From: Parcubacteria group bacterium LiPW_15 | GTDB taxonomy: Bacteria > Patescibacteria > Paceibacteria > UBA6257 > 2-01-FULL-56-20 | Length of the DNA stretch: 64,000 nucleotides | Direction: 5' to 3' | Assembly: GCA_007375645.1 (NCBI GenBank) | Contig: VMER01000001.1 | Span: 62,001-126,000 of the forward strand | In this document: piece after piece, positions 55,850 through 64,000 of the stretch | Numbering within the stretch: position 1 is the stretch's first letter | How the letters are laid out: every line of letters starts with the position of its first letter | Program-made: the position numbers and the translations under genes | Notes under the pieces: model-generated | Databases searched by the model: none | What the model was told of the DNA's origin: nothing | The model's input: the letters and a program-made list of their open reading frames with translations, nothing else

Positions 55850-56947
55850 ATGAATAAAGACTATTATAAAACTTTAGGAGTTGATAAAAACGCCTCAGCA
55901 GAAGAAATAAAAAAAGCCTTTCGAAAACTCGCCCATCAACACCATCCGGACAAGGAGCACGGCGATGAGGCGAAGTTCAAGGAAATAAACGAGGCGTATC
56001 AGGTTCTAAGCGATAAAAACAAAAGAGAGTATTACGACCGTTTCGGCACTGAGCCGGGAGCGGGTTTCGGCCAGGCTGGCGGCAATCCATTCGCCGGATT
56101 CGGTTTCGGCGGACAAAATATGGGAGGTTTTGATTTTAACGGAGCGGACTTCGGCGACCTAGGTGATATTTTCGAATCTCTTTTCGGCGGAATGGGCGGA
56201 GGGCAAAGACAAAAGAGAAAAACTTATCGGCACGGTTCCGATCTCCAAACTGCTATCGAACTGAATTTGGAAGACGCTTTTTATGGCGCCGTAAAGGAGA
56301 TAAGGATTAAAACGGCAGTTACGTGCGATGCCTGCAGGGGCAAGGGCGGAGACCCGGCGGAGGGCATGGCCGCGTGTTCAACCTGTAACGGCCGGGGGGA
56401 GGTGAATGAAGAGAGGCGCACCATTTTCGGAAGTTTTTCTCAGGTGAAAATCTGTCCCGCCTGCCAAGGATATGGAGAGATGCCCAAAAAGATATGCTCG
56501 GTCTGTAGGGGTGTCGGCCGAGTTTCGGGCGAAAGAAAAATATCTTTAGAGATCTTACCTGGAATTTCAGACGGACAGATGGTTCAAGTGAAGGGCGCGG
56601 GGGAGGCCGGAGAAAGGGGAAATCCGGCAGGCGAGCTTTACGTAAAAATAAAAATAAAACCACATCACGTTTTCGAAAGAAGCGGAGATGATCTGGTGAT
56701 AAAAAAGGAGGTAAAAATTTCGGATATTCTGCTCGGAAAAGAAATCGAACTTCCAACCATTGAAGGGAAACTCATAAAAACGGAGATAGAACCCGGCACG
56801 GATCTGAAATCAAATATTCGCATAAAAGGAGAGGGCATGCCCCGTTTCGGTCGGTCCGGCAGGGGAGATATACTTTTGAATCTTATTTTGAAAGCTCCGA
56901 AGAAACCCGGAGGAAAGCTGAGGGAGGCGTTGGAGGATTTGGATTAA
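55850..56947 (+). CDS. dnaJ: Chaperone DnaJ (Hsp40)
   Basis: 365 residues. J domain with HPD in HQHHPDKEHG, Gly/Phe-rich linker, four zinc motifs (CDACRGKG, CSTCNGRG, CPACQGYG, CSVCRGVG) and the C-terminal substrate domains. It delivers clients to DnaK. Ends 4 bp inside the convergent gene at 56944. Confidence 0.97.
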   Translation: MNKDYYKTLGVDKNASAEEIKKAFRKLAHQHHPDKEHGDEAKFKEINEAYQVLSDKNKREYYDRFGTEPGAGFGQAGGNPFAGFGFGGQNMGGFDFNGADFGDLGDIFESLFGGMGGGQRQKRKTYRHGSDLQTAIELNLEDAFYGAVKEIRIKTAVTCDACRGKGGDPAEGMAACSTCNGRGEVNEERRTIFGSFSQVKICPACQGYGEMPKKICSVCRGVGRVSGERKISLEILPGISDGQMVQVKGAGEAGERGNPAGELYVKIKIKPHHVFERSGDDLVIKKEVKISDILLGKEIELPTIEGKLIKTEIEPGTDLKSNIRIKGEGMPRFGRSGRGDILLNLILKAPKKPGGKLREALEDLD

Positions 56948-57300
56948 ATACTTCCCTTGTGCGGAGATTGATCACCACTACCGATCCATCTGGTTTCTTC
57001 TAGATTTCCACTTGCGTCATATAGATATTCTTCTATTCCTTCCGGTTCATCGCCTTCGGGATTCTGCGCTGGTCCATTAGCCCAAATTTTCCTTAGGAGG
57101 CGCCCTTCAACATCCCGTTCGTATGTGACTTGTTCGTACTGATCGCCGTTCTCATCTTTCCAAACCTCTGTGGCCAGCAATCTTCCTTGGGGCCACCCTA
57201 GGTAGCCCTCTGCGTGGGTACCTATTAACTTTCCCTGAAGGAAAATAGGACGTTCTTCGATCACTATTCTTTCTTTGGTTTTCGGCAGTTTTTCGCTCAT
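56944..57300 (-). CDS. Hypothetical protein with YD-repeat-like segment
   Basis: 118 residues from ATG 57300 (MSEKLPKTKERIVIEERPIF). Beta-rich; EYLYDASGNLEETRW and YERDVEGRLLRKIW look like two units of the YD/RHS repeat pattern, too few to make a shell. No signal peptide. Convergent with dnaJ. Confidence 0.6.
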   Translation of the reverse strand: MSEKLPKTKERIVIEERPIFLQGKLIGTHAEGYLGWPQGRLLATEVWKDENGDQYEQVTYERDVEGRLLRKIWANGPAQNPEGDEPEGIEEYLYDASGNLEETRWIGSGDQSPHKGSI

Positions 57301-57540
57301 TGGTAATTTATTATGGAACGGTGCCTCCACAAAGCGCAAGCGCTCAAGGCCTGCCTGCCGGTAGGCAGGGAATCTCACGCGCTCATTTTATTCGCTTCTC
57401 ACAACCCTCGGTTTTTTGAGTGATTTCTCTCGGAAGTACCCGGGATTACGCATCTCTAAGTCGCTATCGCTCCAAGAGCTGCGAGAACTACACTCCGACC
57501 CCTTCCACTGTTCGATTCCCTAGAAACAAGAAAAACAAAA
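57301..57540. other. Non-coding stretch without recognised content
   Basis: About 240 bases between 57300 and the tRNA-Lys terminator. Apart from the palindrome at 57350-57369 I see no supported gene; a T-arm-like string GTTCGATTCCC near 57513 is not part of a foldable tRNA. Confidence 0.5.
57350..57369. repeat. CCTGCCTGCC-family palindrome, one mismatch
   Basis: CCTGCCTGCCGGTAGGCAGG; related to 2146-2165 and 9235-9254. Confidence 0.8.
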
Positions 57541-57562
57541 CACCCGAGAAATTCGGGTATTT
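57536..57562 (-). terminator. Terminator of tRNA-Lys
   Basis: Minus-strand ACCCGA/TCGGGT with a 5-nt loop, followed by GTTTTGTTTTTC. Confidence 0.75.
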
Positions 57563-57570
57563 TGTTTTTG

Positions 57571-57641
57571 TGCCCCCACAAGGAATCGAACCTTGATCAA
57601 TTGCTTAAAAGGCAACTGCTTTACCACTAAGCTATGGGGGC
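57571..57641 (-). tRNA. tRNA-Lys (anticodon UUU)
   Basis: 71 nt on the minus strand. Acceptor GCCCCCA with TGGGGGC, anticodon stem GTTGC/GCAAT with loop CTTTTAA, T arm CAAGGTTCGATTCCTTG. Discriminator A; CCA not encoded. It is on the short side because of a compact D loop. Confidence 0.93.
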
Positions 57642-57728
57642 CTATTCTTCGCCCAATTATATCGACTTCGAAAGGCGGACAATATCGAGATAAATACTAC
57701 AACAATCAGGACGTCTAGTAAATACTAA

Positions 57729-57750
57729 AAAACGGGGTCAGATGACCCCG
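57729..57750 (-). terminator. Terminator overlapping the stop of 57738
   Basis: ACGGGGTCA/TGACCCCGT on the minus strand, then TTTTT; the TGA stop is part of the hairpin. Confidence 0.85.
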
Positions 57751-58082
57751 TACCTCCGTTTGGCTTCGCGTCTCCGCTCGAACTCTTCAAAAGGGACGAC
57801 CGTTCTTCGCGAGACGAGTGTCGGTTTCTCATCCGGCTCTCCATCTCGGTTTTTCCCTGCGCTTTCCACTACGGTGCGAATCGCATAGAGATTGAGAGCC
57901 ACAAGCAATCCAACCCCGATCACGAACGAGACGACACCGAGTGTGGTAGGAAGACGTTTTGCGGAGTATAGGAGAAAACAAGCGGAAAAGATGAAGACGA
58001 TAGAAGCTTTTCCGGCGAAAGGCGATCTTCGATATCGGCGGACGAAGGTCTTCCAGCCCAGTTTTGCACGCGATAGATACAC
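57738..58082 (-). CDS. Small membrane protein with strong SD, GTG start
   Basis: 114 residues from GTG 58082, with GGGGAGGAGAAC before it. Basic N-terminus (YLSRAKLGWKTFVRRYRRS), two spans (ASIVFIFSACFLLYSA and LGVVSFVIGVGLLVALNLYA), then a charged tail. Member of the SD-bearing class. No family recognised. Confidence 0.6.
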   Translation of the reverse strand: MYLSRAKLGWKTFVRRYRRSPFAGKASIVFIFSACFLLYSAKRLPTTLGVVSFVIGVGLLVALNLYAIRTVVESAGKNRDGEPDEKPTLVSRRTVVPFEEFERRREAKRRYGVI

Positions 58083-58205
58083 GTTCTCCTCCCCATATCA
58101 ATCAGGCTGGGATCATATTGCGTCCGTTCCTCAAACAAAGCAAGCTTCGGGCCGGGCGGTTCACATTTTTGACGAAGCGGCCCGTATTTGTTAATCTGTT
58201 TTTCA

Positions 58206-59453
58206 ATGCGTAAATATTCTGGATTCTTTTTAACACTCATTGTTCTGGTCGCTATAGTTTCCGCTTTCTTCGCATATCCGAAGGGATTTGGGGCCAAGAA
58301 TATACCCTGGAGATTGGGCTTGGATCTGGTCGGCGGAAGCCATCTGGTCTATGAAGTCGATCTTTCGGGTGTTACCTCCGGCGACAGGGATTCCGTTTTG
58401 AACGGTCTAAGAGATGTAATTGAACGCAGAGTTAACCTTTTCGGCGTCAGCGAGCCGCAGGTGAATATCAGCAAGTCCGGGGAAAAGTCCGAACTCATTG
58501 TTGAGCTTGCCGGCATCAAAGACGTAAGCCAGGCGATAAAGGAAATCGGGACTACTCCGATGTTGGATTTTCGCGAAGTCGAAGGAGAGGGGACCAGCAC
58601 TCAATTCATCCGGACCAATCTTACCGGCCGTTATATAAGCGGCGCGGAATTGACGTTTGATCCGAACACCAATGCTCCGCAGGTGTCCATGACCTTCAAT
58701 GAAGAGGGAGGGAAAATTTTTGAAGAGATGACCGGCGCGAATGTCGGCAAGACCATTGCTATTTTCCTGGACGACCAACTTATCGAGGCGCCTGTGGTCC
58801 AACAGAAGATTTCCGGAGGAAAGGCGCAAATAACAGGCCGCTTTACCGTTGAATCGGCGAGGCTCTTAGTAGAACGTTTTAACGCCGGAGCTTTGCCCGC
58901 GCCGATAAGTCTCGTGAACCAGCAGACCGTGAGCCCCGCCTTGGGAGGAAACTTCCTGAACAAAGCCATTTTCGCCGGCTTAGTCGGAACGCTTCTCATA
59001 ATCCTCTTCATGCTCATTTACTACCGCGGCTTGGGATTTTTCGCGGCTGCCGCGCTCCTTATATACATCGCTATCACCTTGGGTATCTTTAAACTCATCG
59101 GCGTAACGATGTCTCTTGCGGGACTTGCCGGTTTCATTATTACTATCGGCATGGCTGTGGACGCGAACATCTTGGTCTTCGAACGCATCAAAGAAGAACT
59201 CAAGAAGGGCCTGTCTAAAGCCGCCGCGGTGCACGAAGGCTTCCGCCACGCCTGGCCGTCCATTAAAGACTCCAATACTTCCACTATAATTACGGCGGTC
59301 ATTCTTTACTTCCTGACCACGAGCTTCGTTAAGGGCTTTGCGCTTACGCTCTTGATCGGTGTGGCCGTTTCCATGTTCAGCGCCATAACTACCACCAGGC
59401 TTCTTCTTCAGGTATTCGTCGAAAACCGCAAACCAAAACAGACCAATGCTTAA
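58206..59453 (+). CDS. secD: Protein translocase subunit SecD
   Basis: 415 residues from ATG 58206 (MRKYSGFFLTLIVLVAIVSA). First span, then periplasmic P1 (GLDLVGGSHLVYEVD, IERRVNLFGVSEPQV), then a bundle of five spans with GLVGTLLIILFMLIYYR and AVDANILVFERIKEEL. Shorter than E. coli SecD (615) because P1 is reduced. With SecF it uses the ion gradient to help pull exported proteins through. Overlaps secF by 8 bp. Confidence 0.95.
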   Translation: MRKYSGFFLTLIVLVAIVSAFFAYPKGFGAKNIPWRLGLDLVGGSHLVYEVDLSGVTSGDRDSVLNGLRDVIERRVNLFGVSEPQVNISKSGEKSELIVELAGIKDVSQAIKEIGTTPMLDFREVEGEGTSTQFIRTNLTGRYISGAELTFDPNTNAPQVSMTFNEEGGKIFEEMTGANVGKTIAIFLDDQLIEAPVVQQKISGGKAQITGRFTVESARLLVERFNAGALPAPISLVNQQTVSPALGGNFLNKAIFAGLVGTLLIILFMLIYYRGLGFFAAAALLIYIAITLGIFKLIGVTMSLAGLAGFIITIGMAVDANILVFERIKEELKKGLSKAAAVHEGFRHAWPSIKDSNTSTIITAVILYFLTTSFVKGFALTLLIGVAVSMFSAITTTRLLLQVFVENRKPKQTNA

Positions 59454-60345
59454 CGTTAACGTAATCGGCAAAAGAAAAATTTATCTCTCCATCTCCGGCG
59501 TTTTGGTGGGAGCGGCCATTTTGGCCATAATCGTTTTTGGTTTCCGAGAGGGGATCGATTTCACCGGCGGAACGCTTTGGCAGTTCAAGGCGCCGAATGT
59601 CGCAATAGAAGATGTTTCCAAATCGTTCGTGGAGGATCTGAAGATAAATGACGCGAAACTTACATATGACGCTACCGCGGGAATGTTTTTCGCGCGGCTC
59701 AAGGACGTGACGGAAGTGGAGCACCAAGATTTTATCAAAACTCTTTCCGCCAAATATGACGGTTTTGAGGAATTGAGTTTTTCTTCCATCGGGCCCTCGG
59801 TTGGCGCGGATCTTCGCCAAAAATCTATTCTGGCGTTAGCTTTGGTGCTTTTGGGAATCTCGCTTTATATTGCTTTTGCTTTCCGCAAAGTTTATCAACC
59901 GATCAGCTCGTTTAAATACGGCATAACTACTCTTATCTCTTTGCTTCACGATGTGGCGATCCCTGCCGGGCTTTTGGCCATCCTTGGGTATTACGGCACC
60001 GTGGAAATCGATACGAACTTTATCGTCGCTCTTTTGGTGGTCATGGGTTTTTCCGTGCACGACACCATCGTGGTTTTCGATCGTATCCGCGAAAATCTTT
60101 TGCTCTATAGGACCAAGAAAGAATTCGGCGAGATAATCAACGATAGCGTAAACCAAACTTTGGCCCGCTCCATTAACACCTCTCTGACCCTTATCTTGGT
60201 GCTTCTGGCGCTCTTGTTCCTCGGCCCCGCGAACCTTCACTATTTCGTTCTCACCCTGCTTGTCGGCGTGACCGTAGGTATCTATTCCTCCATCTTCGTG
60301 GCTTCGCCTTTGCTTTACGTTTGGCATAAGTTTGCCTCCAGATAG
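59446..60345 (+). CDS. secF: Protein translocase subunit SecF
   Basis: 299 residues. N-terminal span, then FREGIDFTGGTLWQF, a small periplasmic domain, and five spans with GYYGTVEIDTNFIVALLVVM and FSVHDTIVVFDRIRENL, the SecF counterparts of the SecD motifs. Forms a complex with SecD. Confidence 0.96.
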   Translation: MLNVNVIGKRKIYLSISGVLVGAAILAIIVFGFREGIDFTGGTLWQFKAPNVAIEDVSKSFVEDLKINDAKLTYDATAGMFFARLKDVTEVEHQDFIKTLSAKYDGFEELSFSSIGPSVGADLRQKSILALALVLLGISLYIAFAFRKVYQPISSFKYGITTLISLLHDVAIPAGLLAILGYYGTVEIDTNFIVALLVVMGFSVHDTIVVFDRIRENLLLYRTKKEFGEIINDSVNQTLARSINTSLTLILVLLALLFLGPANLHYFVLTLLVGVTVGIYSSIFVASPLLYVWHKFASR

Positions 60346-60375
60346 GACGACGTTTGCTCTTGGGTTTTAAGGGCC

Positions 60376-60405
60376 TTGACATCCCTAGGTCTAAAAGGTT
60401 ATAAT
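60376..60405 (+). promoter_or_regulatory. Consensus promoter of the sigma4-HARE gene
   Basis: TTGACA and TATAAT, 18 bp apart; the ATG at 60424 lies 18 nt after the -10, so the leader is about 12 nt and without SD. Confidence 0.88.
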
Positions 60406-60423
60406 TCTGCCATAACTAAAAAC

Positions 60424-61449
60424 ATGCAGATATCAAAGATTTACACCACCCTAGTCAAGGACCTTTCCGACCGGCAAATTGAAGTAATTGCTGGCCGTTT
60501 TGGGCTTAAGAATGGAACTCCGGAGACCCTTGAGGCCATCGGAGGGCGTTTTGGCGTTACCCGCGAACGGGTTCGCCAGATAGAAGCTTCCGCATTGTCG
60601 CTCATGGCTTCCAAATATGAGACCATTCCGGCTTGTGTTTCGGCCATGGAAAAAGGCAAGAAATATTTGAAAACTATGGGAGGCGTGGCCAAACAGGAAA
60701 ACCTGGTCAAGCTTCTTTCTAAGGATATTGAAGGTTTGACCGAAAATTATTTGAGCCTCCTTTTGTCCATTTCCGATTCCTTTAACTCTTACAACGAGGA
60801 TAACGAATTCTGGCCCTTCTACTATTTGGATAAAAATGGTTTGAAAGACGCGGTGAAGCTCATCGCTTCCTGGGGCAGTGTTTTGAATCAAAAGAAAGGA
60901 GAAGTCCTTTCCGGCGGTTACGAAACCAATTTGAAGAAATTCTTGAAAGAGAAGAATCTTTCCGCGGAATATCTCGAAAATTGCTTGAGCATTTCGAAAG
61001 CCATCCATTCTAATCCTTACGGCGATAAGGGCCTCGTGGCCTGGCCGGAGATCCGTCCGAAAACTATTCGCGACAGGATATACTTGGCGCTCAAGAAAAA
61101 GGGTGAGCCTCAGCATTTTGCGGAAATCGCCAATTTGGTGAACCAGGCGAAATTCGATAAGAGAATTGCCTTGGCTTCCACCGTTCACAATGAACTTATC
61201 AAAGACTCCCGCTTTGTCCTCGTCGGACGCGGTATTTATGCTCTCTCCGAACACGGTTTTGAGCCCGGTACCGCCAAAGATGTTATCAAGACCATTCTCG
61301 CGAAAGCAGGCCCCCTTAAGTCCAAGGAAATCGTTTCCGCGGTTCAGGAAAAGCGCTTCTTCAAGTACAACACTATTCTGGTGAATCTTCAGAACAAAGA
61401 ACTCTTCGAGCGTTTGGGTGACGGCACTTACAAGGTCCGCGAAGCGTAA
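60424..61449 (+). CDS. Sigma-70 region 4 fused to HARE-HTH domains
   Basis: 341 residues from ATG 60424. Residues 13-60 (LSDRQIEVIAGRFGLKN ... GVTRERVRQIEASAL) are a sigma region 4, which contacts -35 boxes and RNAP beta flap. Residues 215-280 (PKTIRDRIYLALKKKGEPQH ... RFVLVGRGIYALSEHG) and a further copy to the end are HARE-HTH domains as in the RNAP delta subunit. Regions 2 and 3 are absent, so it is not a full sigma factor. A regulator riding on RNA polymerase is the best guess. Confidence 0.82.
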   Translation: MQISKIYTTLVKDLSDRQIEVIAGRFGLKNGTPETLEAIGGRFGVTRERVRQIEASALSLMASKYETIPACVSAMEKGKKYLKTMGGVAKQENLVKLLSKDIEGLTENYLSLLLSISDSFNSYNEDNEFWPFYYLDKNGLKDAVKLIASWGSVLNQKKGEVLSGGYETNLKKFLKEKNLSAEYLENCLSISKAIHSNPYGDKGLVAWPEIRPKTIRDRIYLALKKKGEPQHFAEIANLVNQAKFDKRIALASTVHNELIKDSRFVLVGRGIYALSEHGFEPGTAKDVIKTILAKAGPLKSKEIVSAVQEKRFFKYNTILVNLQNKELFERLGDGTYKVREA

Positions 61450-61485
61450 GACTTTTCAAGTTCTATTTGTGCTAAAATTAAGTAG

Positions 61486-62748
61486 ATGAGTTTTAATTTC
61501 GTATTCCAAAGTATTTTGGACTTTTTCGCTTTATATTGGTGGATAATCGTTCCAATAATCTTTTTGCCCCTTTATAGCTCAACCGCGCTCTTTGTAACCC
61601 ACGAAAAGAGGAAACGCGAGAATAAGTGGGTAATTTTGGATATTAAAATTTCCAGGGAGACCAAGAAAACCCCGCAGGCGATGGAGCAGATACTCGAAAC
61701 AATGAACGGCTGGGGGACTTTGCCCTCGAGGAAACCAACGGAATGGGCGTCGCTTGAACTTATAAGCATCGGCGGCGAGATCCATTTTATGATCCGCATA
61801 CTTGAGAAATACAAGAATCTTTTAGAATCCACGTTTTTCTCCTTTTATCAGGACGTAGACATAAAAGAAGTGGATGATTATATGGATCATGTGCCTTCGA
61901 ACACGGCCCAGCTTTACGCGCGGGATCTGAATGTCTGGGGCACGGAACTTATCCTCGGAAAAGAAGGCGCGTACCCGATAAAATCCTATAAAGAGTTTAC
62001 GAGCGGCGGCGAGGGCAAAGAATTCGACCCGATGTCCGTGTTCACGGAAATAATGGGCCGGCTTTTGCCGGACGAATTCTTGGGAGTCCAGATGATCCTT
62101 ATGCCCATAAGCACGAAAAGCGTTCGGGAGAAATACAAGCCGCTTCTTGAAAAATTGAAGGCAAAGCCCAAGGAGGGCGAGACCTTGGATACCACCACCC
62201 TGAAACTGACTTTGGGAACCGACGCGAAAAAAGTAAAAGTAGTTGAGGAAAATTTGTCCAAGCCTTTTTTCAACACGCTCATCCGAGCGATATATGTTGC
62301 GCCCCGATCTTCTTTCCGCGAGAAATACGCGAAGCAGGGGATAGTGAGCTCCTTCAATCAATACGCGTCTCCGGATCTGAATTCATTCAAGAAAAATTCG
62401 CAAACCGAGATCGGCGATGTGCTTCCGAATCCGGACAAACTTTTTGCTCTCTTTCCAAAAAGCCGGGATGAAGCCAGGAAGGAGCGGATATTGCACACCT
62501 ACCGGCATCGGGACGTTCCTCCGGTAAGCGCCATGGGCAAACTTATAAGCTCGATGTTTTTTCATACAAATAATGCTTCGAGATTTGTGGAACTGTCCAC
62601 GGAATCTTTGGCCACCGTTTTCCATCTGCCGACCACTGTGGTTTTGACGGCGCCGTTCATGCAGAGAGTCGAAAGCAGGAAGGTCGGTCCGCCTCAAGGG
62701 CTCGCGATATTCGGCGGGAACGAAGATCTGGAAATATTCGAAACATGA
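61486..62748 (+). CDS. Membrane-anchored partner of VirD4-like ATPase (split N-terminal half)
   Basis: 420 residues. One N-terminal span (LDFFALYWWIIVPIIFLPLY) and a large cytosolic domain. Its arrangement (span, short basic linker, ISRETKKTPQAMEQILETMN, then FYQDVDIKEVDDY) follows residues 1-350 of the protein at 4295, but here the ATPase is a separate gene two positions downstream. TAAAAT with TGC in front ends 7 nt before ATG. Overlaps the next gene by 4 bp. Confidence 0.75.
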   Translation: MSFNFVFQSILDFFALYWWIIVPIIFLPLYSSTALFVTHEKRKRENKWVILDIKISRETKKTPQAMEQILETMNGWGTLPSRKPTEWASLELISIGGEIHFMIRILEKYKNLLESTFFSFYQDVDIKEVDDYMDHVPSNTAQLYARDLNVWGTELILGKEGAYPIKSYKEFTSGGEGKEFDPMSVFTEIMGRLLPDEFLGVQMILMPISTKSVREKYKPLLEKLKAKPKEGETLDTTTLKLTLGTDAKKVKVVEENLSKPFFNTLIRAIYVAPRSSFREKYAKQGIVSSFNQYASPDLNSFKKNSQTEIGDVLPNPDKLFALFPKSRDEARKERILHTYRHRDVPPVSAMGKLISSMFFHTNNASRFVELSTESLATVFHLPTTVVLTAPFMQRVESRKVGPPQGLAIFGGNEDLEIFET

Positions 62749-63251
62749 ACCTAGATTTTTCAAATCTCACCTTGCCTCAGATATTCGAATACATCCGCAT
62801 CGGGATAATCATTTTTGATTTTCTGTTGGTCGCGGCGACTATTCATATATTCATGAAAGCGATAAAGATAAGGCCTCGGTTCAGGGCCGATATTAACCGG
62901 GCGCCGGTCTTAACCATCCGCAAAGAGGAATTGCTCGAAAAATGGAACGCGATAATGGAAAAATACACCGACGGCAAACCGGACAATCTGAAGATCGCGG
63001 TTATCCAGGGCGACGCCATGATCGACGGCATTCTTAAAAACGCCGGTCTCAAAGGCGAGCATATGGCCGATCGTTTGGATAATATCGAGCCGGGCGAGCT
63101 CAAGAGTTTCGAAGACCTTTGGCGTTCGCACAAGATCCGCAACAACATCGTTCACAACGAAGCCTTCGTGCTTAACAAGCAGATCGCGGAAACGGCTATC
63201 AAAGGTTACGAAAAGTTTTTAAAAGAGCTGGGGGTCTTAACTTCACAATAA
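62745..63251 (+). CDS. Hypothetical single-span protein between the split halves
   Basis: 168 residues. Span near 14-38 (YIRIGIIIFDFLLVAATIHIF), then a helical cytosolic domain with RNNIVHNEAFVLNKQIAETA, a HEPN/DUF4145-like pattern (RxxxxH). It starts in an ATGA overlap and ends 1 nt before the ATPase gene, so it is probably part of the same membrane complex. No firm family. Confidence 0.65.
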   Translation: MNLDFSNLTLPQIFEYIRIGIIIFDFLLVAATIHIFMKAIKIRPRFRADINRAPVLTIRKEELLEKWNAIMEKYTDGKPDNLKIAVIQGDAMIDGILKNAGLKGEHMADRLDNIEPGELKSFEDLWRSHKIRNNIVHNEAFVLNKQIAETAIKGYEKFLKELGVLTSQ

Positions 63252-63252
63252 A

Positions 63253-64000
63253 ATGGCAAAAGAAAAAAAAGACGTAGTATTTTTCGCGAAAACGGACTTC
63301 CGGGACGCCGACCGAATTTTCGGTATTAAGCGCGCCGACCGGAGACAGCATATGTATGTGATAGGAAAGACGGGAACCGGTAAAACCACTTTGCTTCGCA
63401 ACATGGTCATTCAAGACATCGCGAACGGCGAGGGTCTTTGCGTGGTGGACCCGCACGGAGAGTTCGTCGAAGATCTTTTGAAAATGATCCCGAAAGACAG
63501 ATTGGACGATGTGGTCTACTTTAACCCGGGCGACCCCGATTTTCATGTCGGCTTTAATCCTTTGGAGATAAGCGACCCGAGGTATAAGCATCTTGTGGCT
63601 TCCGGACTGATGGCCATCTTTACCAAGATCTGGGCTGGCGTTTGGTCGCCTAGAATGGAATATATTTTGAACAACTGCGTCTTGGGCCTTTTGGATACTC
63701 CGGGGACAACTCTCTTGGGAATACCGAGGCTTCTGGTGGACAAGGAATTCAGGCAAAAAGTAGTCGCGAATATTCAGGATCCGGTGGTCAAAGCTTTCTG
63801 GTCCACGGAATACGAAGCCTGGAAAGACCAATATCGAAACGAGGCCATTGCCCCTATCCAAAACAAAGTAGGACAATTTTTGTCCGTTACTTTGGTCAGG
63901 AATATTGTCGGACAGCAAAAGAGCACCGTGGATTTCTTCGAGATAATGAACAGCGGAAAGATCCTCTTGGTTAACGTGTCTAAGGGCAGGATCGGAGAAG
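63253..64000 (+). CDS. VirD4/HerA-like ATPase, truncated by window end
   Basis: First 249 residues, open at the edge. IFGIKRADRRQHMYVIGKTG then GTGKTTLLRNMV is Walker A near residue 40; LCVVDPHGEFVEDLL follows as in the 4295 protein, and SGKILLVNVSKGRIGE matches its SGKILLINLSKGKIGD. No N-terminal membrane domain: that role falls to the two genes upstream. Confidence 0.85.
   Translation, partial: MAKEKKDVVFFAKTDFRDADRIFGIKRADRRQHMYVIGKTGTGKTTLLRNMVIQDIANGEGLCVVDPHGEFVEDLLKMIPKDRLDDVVYFNPGDPDFHVGFNPLEISDPRYKHLVASGLMAIFTKIWAGVWSPRMEYILNNCVLGLLDTPGTTLLGIPRLLVDKEFRQKVVANIQDPVVKAFWSTEYEAWKDQYRNEAIAPIQNKVGQFLSVTLVRNIVGQQKSTVDFFEIMNSGKILLVNVSKGRIGE

Noticed and set aside
57440..57530. tRNA-like sequence near GTTCGATTCCC
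   Set aside because: Neither T stem nor acceptor stem pairs; no anticodon arm.

Overview
The window looks like a piece of a Candidate Phyla Radiation (Parcubacteria-type) chromosome. The 16S rRNA gene (18898-20437) carries the diverged 27F, 515F and 1492R sites expected of that group and is not followed by 23S or 5S genes. Protein genes are short and packed in overlapping operons, the standard code is used (UGA is a stop), many proteins are smaller than their usual bacterial relatives (RF1, AspRS, SMC, HrcA, SecD), and short perfect palindromes are scattered between genes. The assignment is by sequence character only; no tree was built.

Layout. 1-1.3 kb: end of galT, a membrane protein and rplU. 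1.4-2.25 kb: a leftward small gene with a consensus promoter, a hairpin leader and a long structured tail. 2.3-9.2 kb: a GT-C glycosyltransferase facing an operon of a VirD4-like ATPase, pgk, a DHH phosphoesterase and RNase HI; then rnpB (leftward). 9.7-15 kb: lytic transglycosylase-like protein, MgtC, aspS, an MTH1-like NUDIX protein, ndk, a release factor 1 without domain 1, rpmE. 15.2-18.3 kb: a DMT-transporter/glycosidase fusion with a GH1 glycosidase. 18.6-21.4 kb: rRNA promoter, 16S gene inside an RNase III-type processing stem, a receiver protein, rplS. 22-29.1 kb: a LAGLIDADG gene, tRNA-Leu(GAG), and an integrated element of about 6.4 kb (serine recombinase, HUH Rep, OLD-type ATPase/TOPRIM protein, PD-(D/E)XK-like protein, small genes). 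29.2-33.6 kb: surface and membrane proteins. 33.6-37.8 kb: rnhB-rpmF-nusB-rnc-smc. 38-40.3 kb: small accessory genes. 40.4-46.1 kb: sugar-phosphate isomerase, ROK kinase, RecB-like nuclease, PEBP, DoxX-like protein, ychF, two zinc-ribbon proteins. 46.2-50.5 kb: corA-cysS-dnaB-recR (leftward). 51.7-56.9 kb: hrcA-grpE-dnaK-membrane protein-dnaJ behind a CIRCE-like operator. 57.5-61.4 kb: tRNA-Lys, secD-secF and a sigma-region-4/HARE-HTH regulator. 61.5-64 kb: a split version of the VirD4-like system seen at 4.3 kb, cut by the window end.

Two modes of gene expression stand out. At least a dozen genes have an ATG 6-8 nt after a -10 box, often an extended TGnTATAAT-like one with no clear -35, so their mRNAs should be leaderless. 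A second class, mostly small orphan proteins, has TTGACA/TATAAT promoters, textbook AGGAGG ribosome sites and strong intrinsic terminators. The 16S gene, however, lacks the CCUCC anti-Shine-Dalgarno at its aligned 3' end: after helix 45 it reads AATCAATTAAACTACTT. This tension, and the mobile element, are the two most interesting points of the window.
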